DNA from: CAYMCO01 sp964388955
Lineage (GTDB): Bacteria; Chloroflexota; Anaerolineae; Anaerolineales; E44-bin32
Length of the DNA stretch: 31,354 nt
Reading direction: 5' to 3'
Assembly (NCBI GenBank): GCA_964388955.1
Contig: CAYMCO010000046.1
Coordinates: forward strand, 1-31,354
Under the pieces are notes generated by a model that worked only from the letters and a program-made list of their open reading frames with translations, was not told the origin of the DNA and did no database searches. Below, piece by piece: positions 8,000 through 15,492 of this stretch. Position 1 is the stretch's first letter. Each line of letters starts with the position of its first letter. The translations under genes and the position numbers were made by a program.

Positions 8000-8823
8000 C
8001 CGGACCGCAGCAGGGCAGGTTGTTTCTCGGAACGCAGGGTTTTTCCTTCGACGATTGGGTGGGGCCCTTCTACCCTCCGGGTACGCCCAAGCGGGATTAT
8101 CTGGAGGCCTACTCCGATATCTTCAACGCTGTAGAAATCGACTCCACCTTCTATGGCGCGCCGCGCGCCTCCACCGTCGAGGGATGGCGGGACCGCACAC
8201 CAGAGGGCTTCCGTTTCACGGCCAAGTTCCCCAGACTAATCACCCACGACAAGAAGCTGGATCGTGCAGAGGGGGATGCGCAATCCTTCGTGCAAAGAAT
8301 GCAACTGCTTGGAAACAAGCTGGCGGCGCTCACGCTCCAATTCGCGTATGATTTCACCCCGGAGTACTTTGACCGCCTGGATGTCTTCATGAAGACCTTG
8401 CCCGCTGGACCGAGATATGCCGTCGAGGTCCGCAACCGGAAATGGCTCACGCCGGATTTGGGGGAGATGTTGTCCGGCCACGGGGCCGCCCTGGTGCTCC
8501 AGGACCTGCACTACATGCCCCGGCTGGATTGGATCACGGCCGACTTCACCGTCATCCGCTGGCTAGGACGCCGGGCAGACATCCAGCGATTCGACGAGAT
8601 TCAAATCGATCGTAGCGAATCGATGGAATGGTGGGCGGAGCGCGTGGCCGGATTCCTCGACCAGGGCGTGGATGTCTACGGCTTCTTCAACAACCACTTC
8701 GCAGGCCACAGCCCTGCAAGCGTCCGGTTGTTTGCCGGCATGCTCGGTCGGGACCTCCCCAAGGCCGAGCCTTCGCGCCCCTCGCAGATGGAACTGGGCA
8801 TGGAAGAGGGCCCCCGGGTCTAG
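7996..8823 (+). CDS. DUF72 (YecE-like) family protein
   Basis: The 275-residue product belongs to the DUF72 TIM-barrel family, recognised from the opening LFLGTQGFSFDDWVGPFYP, then YLEAYSDIFNAVEIDSTFYGAP and GFRFTAKFPRLITHDKKL, and the later YAVEVRNRKWL and FFNNHFAGHSPASVRL. The biochemical role of this family is not established. Its ATG overlaps the coaBC stop (ATGA), so the two are translationally coupled. Its own 3' end overlaps the convergent membrane-protein gene by four bases, leaving no room for a terminator between them. Confidence 0.92.
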   Translation: MTGPQQGRLFLGTQGFSFDDWVGPFYPPGTPKRDYLEAYSDIFNAVEIDSTFYGAPRASTVEGWRDRTPEGFRFTAKFPRLITHDKKLDRAEGDAQSFVQRMQLLGNKLAALTLQFAYDFTPEYFDRLDVFMKTLPAGPRYAVEVRNRKWLTPDLGEMLSGHGAALVLQDLHYMPRLDWITADFTVIRWLGRRADIQRFDEIQIDRSESMEWWAERVAGFLDQGVDVYGFFNNHFAGHSPASVRLFAGMLGRDLPKAEPSRPSQMELGMEEGPRV

Positions 8824-9278
8824 CCTTCTGACTCGCTCCGATCCCCCTCCTTGCCACCGGCCGGCCAGTACATCACCAACCCCAGAATGCTGACGACCAC
8901 CCCTACCGCCAGGCCTAACACCTGGACCGGCCCGAAAGAGGGGTAACCGAGGTATTGCGAGCCAATCCCAATATAGTCCGCCAGGGATGACACCATGGCG
9001 ACCACATAGGCCGTGGCCATCAGGCGGACCCCGATGTCCGCTCGCAGGCTGTTCGGCCGACCGTCGCGCACCACCCGCACAACCAGATAGGCCCCCAGCA
9101 AGATCAGACCCAAGCCGGACAGCCAAACGCCCACCTGCACAAATCCAATTTGCGGGCTGAGGTTCAAGCCGATCAGATTGGGGTAGACGCCCAAGATGAA
9201 CGTCAGCACCCCGATGAGCACCAAAATCATGCGGCGCCAAATCTGCCTTACCTGACGAGGTGTGAGCCGTGATGGCAT
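8820..9278 (-). CDS. Small four-helix membrane protein, function unknown
   Basis: The 152-residue protein has about four hydrophobic spans: MILVLIGVLTFILGVYP, VGVWLSGLGLILLGAYLVV, IGVRLMATAYVVAMVSSLA and VQVLGLAVGVVVSILGLVM. It has a basic N-terminus (MPSRLTPRQVRQIWRR) and an acidic C-terminal tail, so the N-terminus is probably cytoplasmic. I do not recognise the family. It starts three bases after the M19 dipeptidase stop and is the last gene of the minus-strand thioesterase/F420-oxidoreductase/dipeptidase unit. Confidence 0.8.
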   Translation of the reverse strand: MPSRLTPRQVRQIWRRMILVLIGVLTFILGVYPNLIGLNLSPQIGFVQVGVWLSGLGLILLGAYLVVRVVRDGRPNSLRADIGVRLMATAYVVAMVSSLADYIGIGSQYLGYPSFGPVQVLGLAVGVVVSILGLVMYWPAGGKEGDRSESEG

Positions 9279-9281
9279 GGG

Positions 9282-10373
9282 CTAGTTCTCCGGCAAGGCG
9301 CGCCTGAGTATACGCACCCAGTTCCCGGCCAAGATCTGATTCACCTGGTCCGCCGAATACCCATACTCGCCCAACTCCTGTTCGAGGGTGATCAGGTCGG
9401 CCACGCTGTCAAACCCCGAGGGCAGTTTCTCAAGCCCAAAGCCGCCATCGAAGTCGCTTCCGATCCCAACATGATCGGCGGAGCCAGTCAACTGGCAGAT
9501 GTGGTCGATGTGGGCGATGAGATCCAGTCGCGAGACACGCCCACGCCCGTCAGAAGGCTTCCAACCCCCCTTCAGGAATCGATTGTATGGCACTACGCCG
9601 ATCACTCCCCCCCGCTCCGCCAGCGCGCGGATCGTAACATCGCCTAGATGCCGGTCAGGATTCTCGCTCCCTTTTATCAGCGAACGCGCGTTGCTGTGTG
9701 ATGCAATTAGCGTTCCGGGGAATCGCTCCAGCGCCTGCCTTGCGGCTTCCTCCGCCAGGTGGCTGAGATCCAGCACGACTCCGAGATCCGCCATGACTTC
9801 CAGCAGAGCCATCCCCAAGTCCGTGAGCGGGCCCGGCTCGCTCGTGCCCCCAGCATAGCGGGTGCCTGCCCATGCCGGAGCCACGATGCGCACGCCGCGC
9901 TCATACCACTCCACCAGCTCTTCGGGCGAGCGCAGGCCATCCGCCCCTTCCATGAGGATCACCAGTCCGATAGGGGCCTCCGAGCCATGGCCCCCCTGCC
10001 AGGCCTCCAGAACCTGGGTGAGCCCCCCCTGCTCGTGGATCAGACGGAACTGATCGGGGTGCGCCTCCAGCAGACGGCAGTAGGCGTCCAACTCGGCCGC
10101 ATAGACCTGGTGGGCCTGCTCGGTATCCTTGTAGATCTGCGTATCCCAGTCGCCGGCGCGCTTTCGGTACGGCGCGGCGTGGATCGTAGCGAATACGACG
10201 GCCACCCTGCCGCGCTGCCAGGCATCCCACCCCAACAGCGCATTTCCATTGCGCCGAGGGACCATGCCACCCGCCTCCAACCGCCGGGTCTCGGCCACCG
10301 GTCGGGTGTAGTCCCGATCGAAATTCAACATGTTCCAGGCGATATCCTCGTGGGCGTCGACGACGATCCTCAT
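9282..10373 (-). CDS. Peptidase M19 family (membrane dipeptidase-like)
   Basis: M19 enzymes are binuclear zinc amidohydrolase-fold dipeptidases that also accept D-amino acids. The 363-residue product shows the expected ligands: DAHED (H8, D10), the bridging-type glutamate in LMEGADG (E142), LDLSHLAEEA (H205), ASHSNARSL (H226) and GIGSDFDG (D307). There is no signal peptide, so it is probably cytoplasmic, unlike the GPI-anchored animal enzyme. ATG 10373 overlaps the stop of the upstream oxidoreductase (ATGA); an in-frame extension to 10409 inside that gene is unlikely. The true substrate is unknown. Confidence 0.92.
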   Translation of the reverse strand: MRIVVDAHEDIAWNMLNFDRDYTRPVAETRRLEAGGMVPRRNGNALLGWDAWQRGRVAVVFATIHAAPYRKRAGDWDTQIYKDTEQAHQVYAAELDAYCRLLEAHPDQFRLIHEQGGLTQVLEAWQGGHGSEAPIGLVILMEGADGLRSPEELVEWYERGVRIVAPAWAGTRYAGGTSEPGPLTDLGMALLEVMADLGVVLDLSHLAEEAARQALERFPGTLIASHSNARSLIKGSENPDRHLGDVTIRALAERGGVIGVVPYNRFLKGGWKPSDGRGRVSRLDLIAHIDHICQLTGSADHVGIGSDFDGGFGLEKLPSGFDSVADLITLEQELGEYGYSADQVNQILAGNWVRILRRALPEN

Positions 10374-11377
10374 CCTGCTTCCCGCAGCTCCTCCAGCAGC
10401 CGCCGCCAAAATTCATCGCGCTTCCCCGGAACATAGGGAAAATAGAGCGTGAGATGGTCTGCGAGCCCCCCGTATCGCGTTTTTAGGGCCCCGGCAAGGT
10501 CCGCGGGATCGGCAGTAACGGCATACGTCTCCAGCATCTCGTCGCTGATCAGACCCGGCATCTCATCCCATCGGCCGCGCCGCGAAAGGGCGCGCAGGCG
10601 ATCCGCCACCTCCCCCCAGCCATGGATCTCCATGACAGGCCGATAAGTGGGGGTGGACCCATAGAAGGCGATCTGGGAACGGATGAACTCCCGCTCCGTA
10701 TGGTCCGTCGCCGCCATGGCCGTGACGGACAGGCTCACCTCTCGGGGATCCCGGCCCTCCTGGGCGGCCCCCGCCGCGATGGCGGGTTGAATCACCTCGG
10801 ACAAGTAGCGCGCGGAGTGATAGGGGTGGACATGAAACCCATCCGCGATTTCCCCTGCCAGCTCGCAAAGGCCGGTGTTCACCCCGGCGATATAGATCGG
10901 GATCTTCGGGTGTTCGATTGGGCCCGGATTGAAGAATGGGGTCATCAGTGTGAGCTTGAACTCCCGCCCCCGGTAGTTGAGACGTTCGCCGGTTTGCCAA
11001 GAATTCCACAGGGCCCGGATGGCCTGAATCTGTTCGCGAAATCGCCGGATCACCGAATCCGGCCACGGCATGCCAAATCGGCGTTCGATATGCGATTTGA
11101 CCTGTGTCCCAAGCCCCAGGATGAATCGGCCGCCGGAGGCATCCGCCAGATCCCAGGCGGCGTAGGCCAGGGTGGCCGGGCTGCGAGCGAAGGCGATGGC
11201 GACGGCAGTGCCGAAGCGCAGGGCGGCACTGTTCACGGCCGTCAGCGCCAGTGGCAAAAAGGGCGCGTGCTGCGTCTCATTGGACCACAGCGTATCGAAC
11301 CCAACAGCCTCCGCTTTGCGCGCCAACTCGGGTACTTGCTGAAGTCTGATGGATGGCAGATTGGCACCTAGATACAT
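10370..11377 (-). CDS. F420-dependent LLM-class oxidoreductase (MSMEG_2256-like)
   Basis: The 335-residue product is a luciferase-like monooxygenase-fold TIM-barrel protein. It follows the F420-type pattern: LGANLPSIRLQQVPELARKAEAVGFDTLW, SNETQHAPFLPLALTA, FGTAVAIAFARSPATLAY, GGRFILGLGTQVKSHIERRF and MTPFFNPGP. This closely fits the TIGR03617 (MSMEG_2256) subgroup as I recall it. Use of F420 rather than FMN is inferred from family membership; no F420 biosynthesis gene is in the window. ATG 11377 is chosen because the barrel begins immediately; the frame open to 11485 adds unrelated residues. It overlaps the M19 gene by four bases. Confidence 0.9.
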   Translation of the reverse strand: MYLGANLPSIRLQQVPELARKAEAVGFDTLWSNETQHAPFLPLALTAVNSAALRFGTAVAIAFARSPATLAYAAWDLADASGGRFILGLGTQVKSHIERRFGMPWPDSVIRRFREQIQAIRALWNSWQTGERLNYRGREFKLTLMTPFFNPGPIEHPKIPIYIAGVNTGLCELAGEIADGFHVHPYHSARYLSEVIQPAIAAGAAQEGRDPREVSLSVTAMAATDHTEREFIRSQIAFYGSTPTYRPVMEIHGWGEVADRLRALSRRGRWDEMPGLISDEMLETYAVTADPADLAGALKTRYGGLADHLTLYFPYVPGKRDEFWRRLLEELREAG

Positions 11378-11485
11378 ATCCCTTTGCCGAATCACGGGGC
11401 GACTTCCTTGAACGCCCGTCTTCTCGTCGCACTCACAGCCAGACCGCTGTTTCCAGGGAGTCCCCGGCCCACCGGCGGGCCGCAC

Positions 11486-11905
11486 TCACTCCCAGCCCTC
11501 AAAACGGGCAATTGCCGCCCGCCAGGCCTCCGGGAGCGGTTTGGATTGGCGGGCCCTGTAATCATACGCCACCAAGATCGCTTTCCCCAGCGCGAACTCC
11601 CGATCATCCTCCGCGCTCAGGATCGAGTATTCCGTGTCCATGCTCTTGTTCCCCAAGCGGGTGGCCCGCACACCGACTTTGATCGCCTGACCCAGGGTGA
11701 TCGGGGAAATGAAGCGGCAGGTCACCTCGAGCAAGATGATTCCGATCGCATCGTAGTCCTTGCCATCCCAAAGGCCCAGCGCCTGGAAGTATTCCTGGCG
11801 CGCCTGTTCAGCGTAGGTGAGATACTTGGCGTTGTTCACATGTCGCTGTGCATCGATATCGCCATAGCGCACTTGAATGGGGTGGAAGAAGCGAAACTCC
11901 GTCAA
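11486..11905 (-). CDS. Hotdog-fold acyl-CoA thioesterase (YbgC/FadM, 4-hydroxybenzoyl-CoA thioesterase-like)
   Basis: The 139-residue hotdog-fold protein contains the active-site segment VRYGDIDAQRHVNNAKYLTY, with the aspartate typical of 4HBT-type enzymes that hydrolyse acyl-CoA thioesters. The substrate cannot be assigned. The start appears to be TTG 11905: GGAGGGG precedes it by about eight bases, and no ATG lies upstream at a sensible place. It is the first gene of a minus-strand unit with the oxidoreductase (108-base gap containing a CGGCCC/GGGCCG stem at about 11465-11482), M19 peptidase and membrane protein. That grouping hints at degradation of a CoA- or amide-linked compound, but this is a guess. 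Confidence 0.88.
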   Translation of the reverse strand: MTEFRFFHPIQVRYGDIDAQRHVNNAKYLTYAEQARQEYFQALGLWDGKDYDAIGIILLEVTCRFISPITLGQAIKVGVRATRLGNKSMDTEYSILSAEDDREFALGKAILVAYDYRARQSKPLPEAWRAAIARFEGWE

Positions 11906-12040
11906 CTCGCACCCCTCCGCCGCGCTGGATGCCGCATGTCTACCTCCGCGTTTGCCCAGAATCGGGCCCGGCTTCCCCGAGCCACTGCTTTGCCTGTTTC
12001 CCGGACTCTCCGGGCCTTGGCCCTACGGCTTCGACGGCCA

Positions 12041-12049
12041 ATATTACCA
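12041..12049 (-). promoter_or_regulatory. Extended -10 element for the thioesterase operon
   Basis: The minus strand reads TGgTAATAT here, an extended -10 about 135 bases before the TTG start of the thioesterase gene. No clear -35 is seen. It lies in the 554-base gap 11906-12459; outside this, the csp promoter and the csp leader stems I see no gene in that gap. Confidence 0.35.
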
Positions 12050-12272
12050 AATCATGGCGAGAGATGCTGGGGGGCCCAGGTGCCGGGTGTTCGGCTGTCT
12101 GAGGTTGGCCGCGAGGTCTCGCACGTGCGCCCGGAATCCCAACCATCTTCCGGCCCAGGCCCGAGCGTGGCACCCCCGCCTGCCCCTCCTGCGTCTCCCA
12201 GCGCATTCACGACGCATCCGTTCACGCACTCGCCATGGGCCTTTCGTCTCGCTGGTCCACAAAGGCGAGCAG

Positions 12273-12281
12273 TGATAATAT
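12273..12281 (+). promoter_or_regulatory. Extended -10 element for the cold-shock gene
   Basis: TG (12273-12274), A, then TAATAT (12276-12281) form an extended -10. A start near 12288 would give a leader of about 170 nt before the csp ATG at 12460, similar in length to the structured leader of E. coli cspA. Confidence 0.4.
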
Positions 12282-12330
12282 TCTCAGCAGAATGTTGCGC
12301 GTGCGTTCCGAACGAAAGTCGTTGGACCTG

Positions 12331-12387
12331 CTGCCCGGGCTCCCGAGGACCGGGCAGTCGTGCTCGATAGTGCCCCTGGGCGCCCAG
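12331..12387 (+). promoter_or_regulatory. Inverted repeats in the cold-shock gene leader
   Basis: CTGCCCGG (12331-12338) pairs perfectly with CCGGGCAG (12350-12357) around an 11-base loop. A 12-base palindrome, CTGGGCGCCCAG, follows at 12376-12387. Both lie between the putative promoter and the csp start, so they could be stems of a temperature-responsive leader. This is seen as sequence symmetry only. Confidence 0.4.
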
Positions 12388-12459
12388 AACACCCGGCCCT
12401 GACCGCAGAGGAACACAACAAGCAACTCCGTATCTGTTCCTGTTACGAGGAGGCAAAGG

Positions 12460-12669
12460 ATGTCCGAGCGAGTCACCGGCAGGGTGAAGTGGTTCAATAG
12501 CGGAAAGGGGTATGGGTTCATCGAGCGAGATGACGGCCCCGACGTGTTCGTCCACTACAGCGCCATCCAAGGCGAGGGTTTTCGGACTTTGGAAGAGGGC
12601 CAGATGGTGGAGTTCTCCATCGAGCAAAGCCCCAAAGGCCCACAGGCAGCCAACGTCGTCCGCATCTGA
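12460..12669 (+). CDS. csp: Cold-shock domain protein
   Basis: The 69-residue protein is a single cold-shock domain (OB-fold) that binds single-stranded RNA/DNA and acts as an RNA chaperone. RNP1 is seen in GKGYGFIER and RNP2 in DVFVHYSAI; the N-terminal GRVKWFNSGKG and C-terminal GPQAANVVRI are typical. ATG 12460 has a strong GAGGAGG (12447-12453). It stands alone, with a long upstream leader and a hairpin just downstream. Whether it responds to cold or is constitutive cannot be told from the protein alone. Confidence 0.96.
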   Translation: MSERVTGRVKWFNSGKGYGFIERDDGPDVFVHYSAIQGEGFRTLEEGQMVEFSIEQSPKGPQAANVVRI

Positions 12670-12696
12670 GTTCACATAGAACGGCACAATTGAGAA

Positions 12697-12722
12697 GGAG
12701 CTCTCGATCGGGCGAGAGCTTC
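12697..12722. terminator. Hairpin between convergent csp and csaA
   Basis: AGCTCTCG (12699-12706) pairs perfectly with CGAGAGCT (12713-12720) around ATCGGG, extendable by one wobble and one GC pair. It lies in the 111-base gap between two convergent genes, where it could serve both strands. There is no long T-run on either side, so it is a weak intrinsic terminator at best. Confidence 0.45.
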
Positions 12723-12780
12723 CCCAACTGCATAGGCCAGGAATCACAGGAAATTGACTTTCCGGATGTCGCGCCGCGCG

Positions 12781-13122
12781 TCAGCGCACGCGCGATCCCA
12801 ACCCGATCTCTCCGTCTGGCCGCAGCAAGCGAAGCCCCCCGGAATCGCTCACGGCCGCCAGGACAAGGGCGCAAGATCGCCGTTTCCCAATCTGCTTGGG
12901 CGGGAAATTCACCACCGCGACCACCGAACGGCCGATAAGTTCAGACGAGGAATACTGCTCCCGAATGGCGGCGATTGAGTTCTTGACCCCCATCTCAGCC
13001 CCGAAATCGATCTGCAGAAGGTAGGACGGTCGATGCGCCTCGGGGTAAGCCTCCACACGCTTCACCCGACCGACGCGCATGTCCACCTTGTCAAAATCGG
13101 CCCAGCTGATGGGGCTCGCCAA
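12781..13122 (-). CDS. csaA: CsaA-like tRNA-binding-domain (OB-fold) protein
   Basis: The 113-residue product matches the CsaA family: ISWADFDKVDMRVGRVKRVEAYPEAHRPSYLL, the IDFGAEMGVKNS segment and VVAVVNFPPKQIG. CsaA is an OB-fold dimer related to the tRNA-binding domain of MetRS/Trbp111, described in B. subtilis as an export-related chaperone. The start is best placed at TTG 13122, which has AGGGAGG at 13131-13137 and gives the normal family length; a longer frame to 13236 adds about 38 low-complexity residues. It is the last gene of the minus-strand run that includes lipA, 122 bases downstream of lipA. Confidence 0.88.
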   Translation of the reverse strand: MASPISWADFDKVDMRVGRVKRVEAYPEAHRPSYLLQIDFGAEMGVKNSIAAIREQYSSSELIGRSVVAVVNFPPKQIGKRRSCALVLAAVSDSGGLRLLRPDGEIGLGSRVR

Positions 13123-13244
13123 CGCGGATTCCTCCCTCGTTTGGATTGGCGCACAGGCTTCCGAGGGCCCCACAGCCGGCGAGGCGCAGGCGTTCACTTC
13201 GAACGGCCCTGAACGGTCTTCGCCGGCTTTCGCCAAGGCTCCTG

Positions 13245-14198
13245 CTATTGGGCGGAGCCGCCCTCCGTCCGCCGGGCCTGCAGCTCCCGATGCACCACAC
13301 TCAGGGCCCGCACCTGCTCAGCAGCGTGGTAGGATGATCGCACCAAAGGTCCGCTTTCCACCCACCTGAAGCCGATCTGCTTCCCAAAAGTCTTGAGCGC
13401 CTCGAACTCCTCCGGCGTGTAATAGCGTTGGATTGGCAGATGCTCTCTGCTGGGCCGCAGATACTGGCCGATCGTGAGGATATCCACATCCCACTTTCGC
13501 AGGTCCCGCATCACGTCTTTGATCTCCGACAGTTGCTCGCCCAATCCGACCATGATCCCCGACTTTGTCAGCACCTTTGGGTCGAGCTTCTTGGCATTGA
13601 CCAGCGTATCGCGGCTCCATCCATAGTGCGCCTGGGGCTGGACGTGCTTAAATAATCTCGGCACCGTCTCCACATTGTGATTCAGTATCTCCGGCCGGGC
13701 ATCCAGCACGATGCGCAAGGCGTCGATGGCGCCTTTGAAATCGGGGATGAGCACCTCCACGGAGCAGCCGGGCCGATACTCCCGGATCTTGCGAATCACC
13801 ATTGCGAAGATTGGGGCGCCGCCGTCCTCGCGCTCATCCCGATTGACACTTGTGATCACGGCGTGTTCCAACCCCATGGACTGGACCGCTCGCGCCACCC
13901 GATCGGGCTCCGTCCAATCCAGCGGCGCCGGGCGACCGGTTTTGATGTCACAGAACTTACAGCTTCGGGTGCACGTATCCCCCATCATCAGGAAGGTCGC
14001 CGTTCCCGAGCGCCAGCATTCGCCGATGTTGGGGCAGCGGGCTTCTTCGCACACGGTATGCAGCTTCTTGGCCCGCATCATCTTCTGCAGGCCGGAGTAG
14101 GTCTCACCTGCGGGGGCGCGCACGCGGATCCACGAGGGCCTGCGCTGGGGGCCAGGACCACCTATCAATACATCTTCTTGCTTCGTTGGTCGCTCCAT
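13245..14198 (-). CDS. lipA: Lipoyl synthase (radical SAM)
   Basis: LipA inserts two sulfurs into the protein-bound octanoyl chain to make the lipoyl cofactor of 2-oxoacid dehydrogenases and glycine cleavage. The 317-residue product shows both iron-sulfur cluster motifs: CEEARCPNIGEC (C50, C55, C61; the auxiliary cluster consumed as sulfur donor) and CTRSCKFC (C76, C80, C83; the radical-SAM cluster). It also has the C-terminal RSSYHA whose serine ligates the auxiliary cluster. ATG 14198 is preferred (GGGGGGAT seven bases upstream) over ATG 14231, which lacks a ribosome site. No lipB or lplA is in the window. Confidence 0.97.
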   Translation of the reverse strand: MERPTKQEDVLIGGPGPQRRPSWIRVRAPAGETYSGLQKMMRAKKLHTVCEEARCPNIGECWRSGTATFLMMGDTCTRSCKFCDIKTGRPAPLDWTEPDRVARAVQSMGLEHAVITSVNRDEREDGGAPIFAMVIRKIREYRPGCSVEVLIPDFKGAIDALRIVLDARPEILNHNVETVPRLFKHVQPQAHYGWSRDTLVNAKKLDPKVLTKSGIMVGLGEQLSEIKDVMRDLRKWDVDILTIGQYLRPSREHLPIQRYYTPEEFEALKTFGKQIGFRWVESGPLVRSSYHAAEQVRALSVVHRELQARRTEGGSAQ

Positions 14199-14221
14199 AT
14201 ATCCATCCCCCCTGTCGGTTG

Positions 14222-14251
14222 CCGACACCATTCTACCGCACCTGGTGTCGG
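14222..14251. repeat. 9-bp perfect inverted repeat upstream of lipA
   Basis: CCGACACCA (14222-14230) and TGGTGTCGG (14243-14251) are perfect complements separated by 12 bases. The repeat lies 24-53 bases upstream of the lipA ATG, where it could be an operator, a leader hairpin, or a terminator of the URO-D-family transcript. No T-run follows on the minus strand. Confidence 0.5.
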
Positions 14252-14253
14252 AG

Positions 14254-14379
14254 ATGCGATGACCGCTGAAATTCGTATCGACTATCTTGATCGATGTACA
14301 GACCGGGGAAGTCGAAGAGATGGTTCGTCAATTGCGGCGCGTCCCGGGCTGCCGGATACCCAGTTCCGTCTGGCGATAG
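14254..14379 (+). pseudogene. Possible remnant of an Lrp/AsnC ligand-binding (RAM) domain protein
   Basis: In the plus frame ending at TAG 14377-14379 the conceptual peptide after a stop at 14260 reads LKFVSTILIDVQTGEVEEM followed by VRQLRRVPGC. This looks like the first strand and helix of a small Lrp/AsnC ligand-binding protein (pattern: YVLI-V-PGKV-EVVEAL-IPGV). Expected downstream parts (the VTGEYD strand) are missing from this frame, and an ATG-CGA-TGA precedes it. I therefore read it as a decayed fragment in the 205-base gap between lipA and the URO-D-family gene. The call rests on pattern recognition over about 30 residues. Confidence 0.3.
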
Positions 14380-14403
14380 AGGCCTGAAGCGGACGCTCGC
14401 CGT

Positions 14404-15459
14404 TCATCCAAACTCGCGAACCGCCTGGAGAAACGCGACCACATTCTCCCAGGGGATGTCCGGCTCATCCACATCGTACGCCGGGCTGAGGACCAAGCCC
14501 CATCGGCCGAGTTGGGCGATGCGGTCCTTGACCTCCTGGCAAATCTGCCCAGGGGTGGCGAAGCTGAAGGTGATCTGCGAACCCACCGTCCCCCACAGGG
14601 CGACGCGCCGCCCAAAGCGCCGCCGGAGGTGAACGGCATCCATGTGATCGGGCTGGATCGGGTTGATCGCGTCCACCCCAATCTCGATCAGATCTTCGAC
14701 GATCGGCTCGAAGTAGCCATCGCTGTGATACAGAACCTTGAGTGCGGGTGCCTTTTCCCTGGCCGCCCGGACGATCTCGGCCATACGAGGTTTGAAGAAC
14801 TCCCGCCAGGTCCTGGGGCTGATCATCATCCCCCGCGGCATCCCGACATCATCATCCAGGGCGAGCACATCCACCCCGGCGGCGGCCAGCGCTACCGCGT
14901 TGGCCTTCGCCAGTTCAGCCAAGCGATCCAAGACAAAATGGGCCCACTCTGGCCTCTCCAGCAGATCGAGAAGGAAGTTCTCCAACCCTCGCAGTCGCCA
15001 AGCGGCCTCAAAGAGTTCACCACCGAGATGCGGCAAATTCCCGCCTGCGGCCCAGCCGCGCGCGTGTATCGCCCTCACCCGGCGCCCGAGATCCGGATCT
15101 GCCCAATGGTCGGGCGGCTCCGGGAAGGGGAAAGCTTTGAGTTCATCCAAGCTGCGCACTCTGGCCAGCGGGTTGCGCTGGTGTCTGTGATGCGGATGGT
15201 AGCCCCACTGCCGGTAGGTTTCGATCTGGGTCTGACTGCCTAGACGGGTGTCCCCAGAATGGGGCTGCGCCGCTCGGCGCAGCCTGCGTTCCTCGGCGGA
15301 TGGCGTGAAATCGATAAAGCGGATATCGATCCAATCCGGGGAGAACCCGTCTTCGGGCACCATTCCCTCGATCTCCACGCGGTAGAAGCCCAGGGCACAG
15401 GGAACCCGATCGGGCTCTCCCCCCTCCATGGCGGTCATGATGCGCTCGCGAGAATTCAC
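14404..15459 (-). CDS. Uroporphyrinogen decarboxylase (URO-D) superfamily protein
   Basis: The 351-residue TIM-barrel protein starts with NSRERIMTAMEGGEPDRVPCAL, the usual opening of the URO-D/methyltransferase superfamily. It carries VDVLALDDDVGMPRGMMISP and the late LYHSDGYFEPIVEDLIEIG followed by VDAINPIQPDHMD. It is not HemE: the N-terminus and spacing follow the uncharacterised methyltransferase-like branch. The zinc HxC motif of MtaA-type corrinoid methyltransferases reads HSD here, so a cobalamin role is not supported. The start is GTG 15459 with a modest purine-rich site. It lies 33 bases after the helicase stop and is probably cotranscribed with it. Confidence 0.85.
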   Translation of the reverse strand: MNSRERIMTAMEGGEPDRVPCALGFYRVEIEGMVPEDGFSPDWIDIRFIDFTPSAEERRLRRAAQPHSGDTRLGSQTQIETYRQWGYHPHHRHQRNPLARVRSLDELKAFPFPEPPDHWADPDLGRRVRAIHARGWAAGGNLPHLGGELFEAAWRLRGLENFLLDLLERPEWAHFVLDRLAELAKANAVALAAAGVDVLALDDDVGMPRGMMISPRTWREFFKPRMAEIVRAAREKAPALKVLYHSDGYFEPIVEDLIEIGVDAINPIQPDHMDAVHLRRRFGRRVALWGTVGSQITFSFATPGQICQEVKDRIAQLGRWGLVLSPAYDVDEPDIPWENVVAFLQAVREFG

Positions 15460-15492
15460 TTGTCGCCCCCATTTCCGCCCAGGTGAGCTCTT

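Noticed and set aside
11384..12370. A 328-codon plus-strand frame across the thioesterase gene and the csp upstream region
   Set aside because: It runs antisense to a clear hotdog thioesterase, has low-complexity Pro/Arg/Ser-rich sequence and no recognisable domain; it is a GC-rich shadow frame.
12052..12747. A 231-codon minus-strand frame opposite the cold-shock gene
   Set aside because: The csp coding strand is certain from RNP1/RNP2; this frame is its complement plus intergenic sequence.
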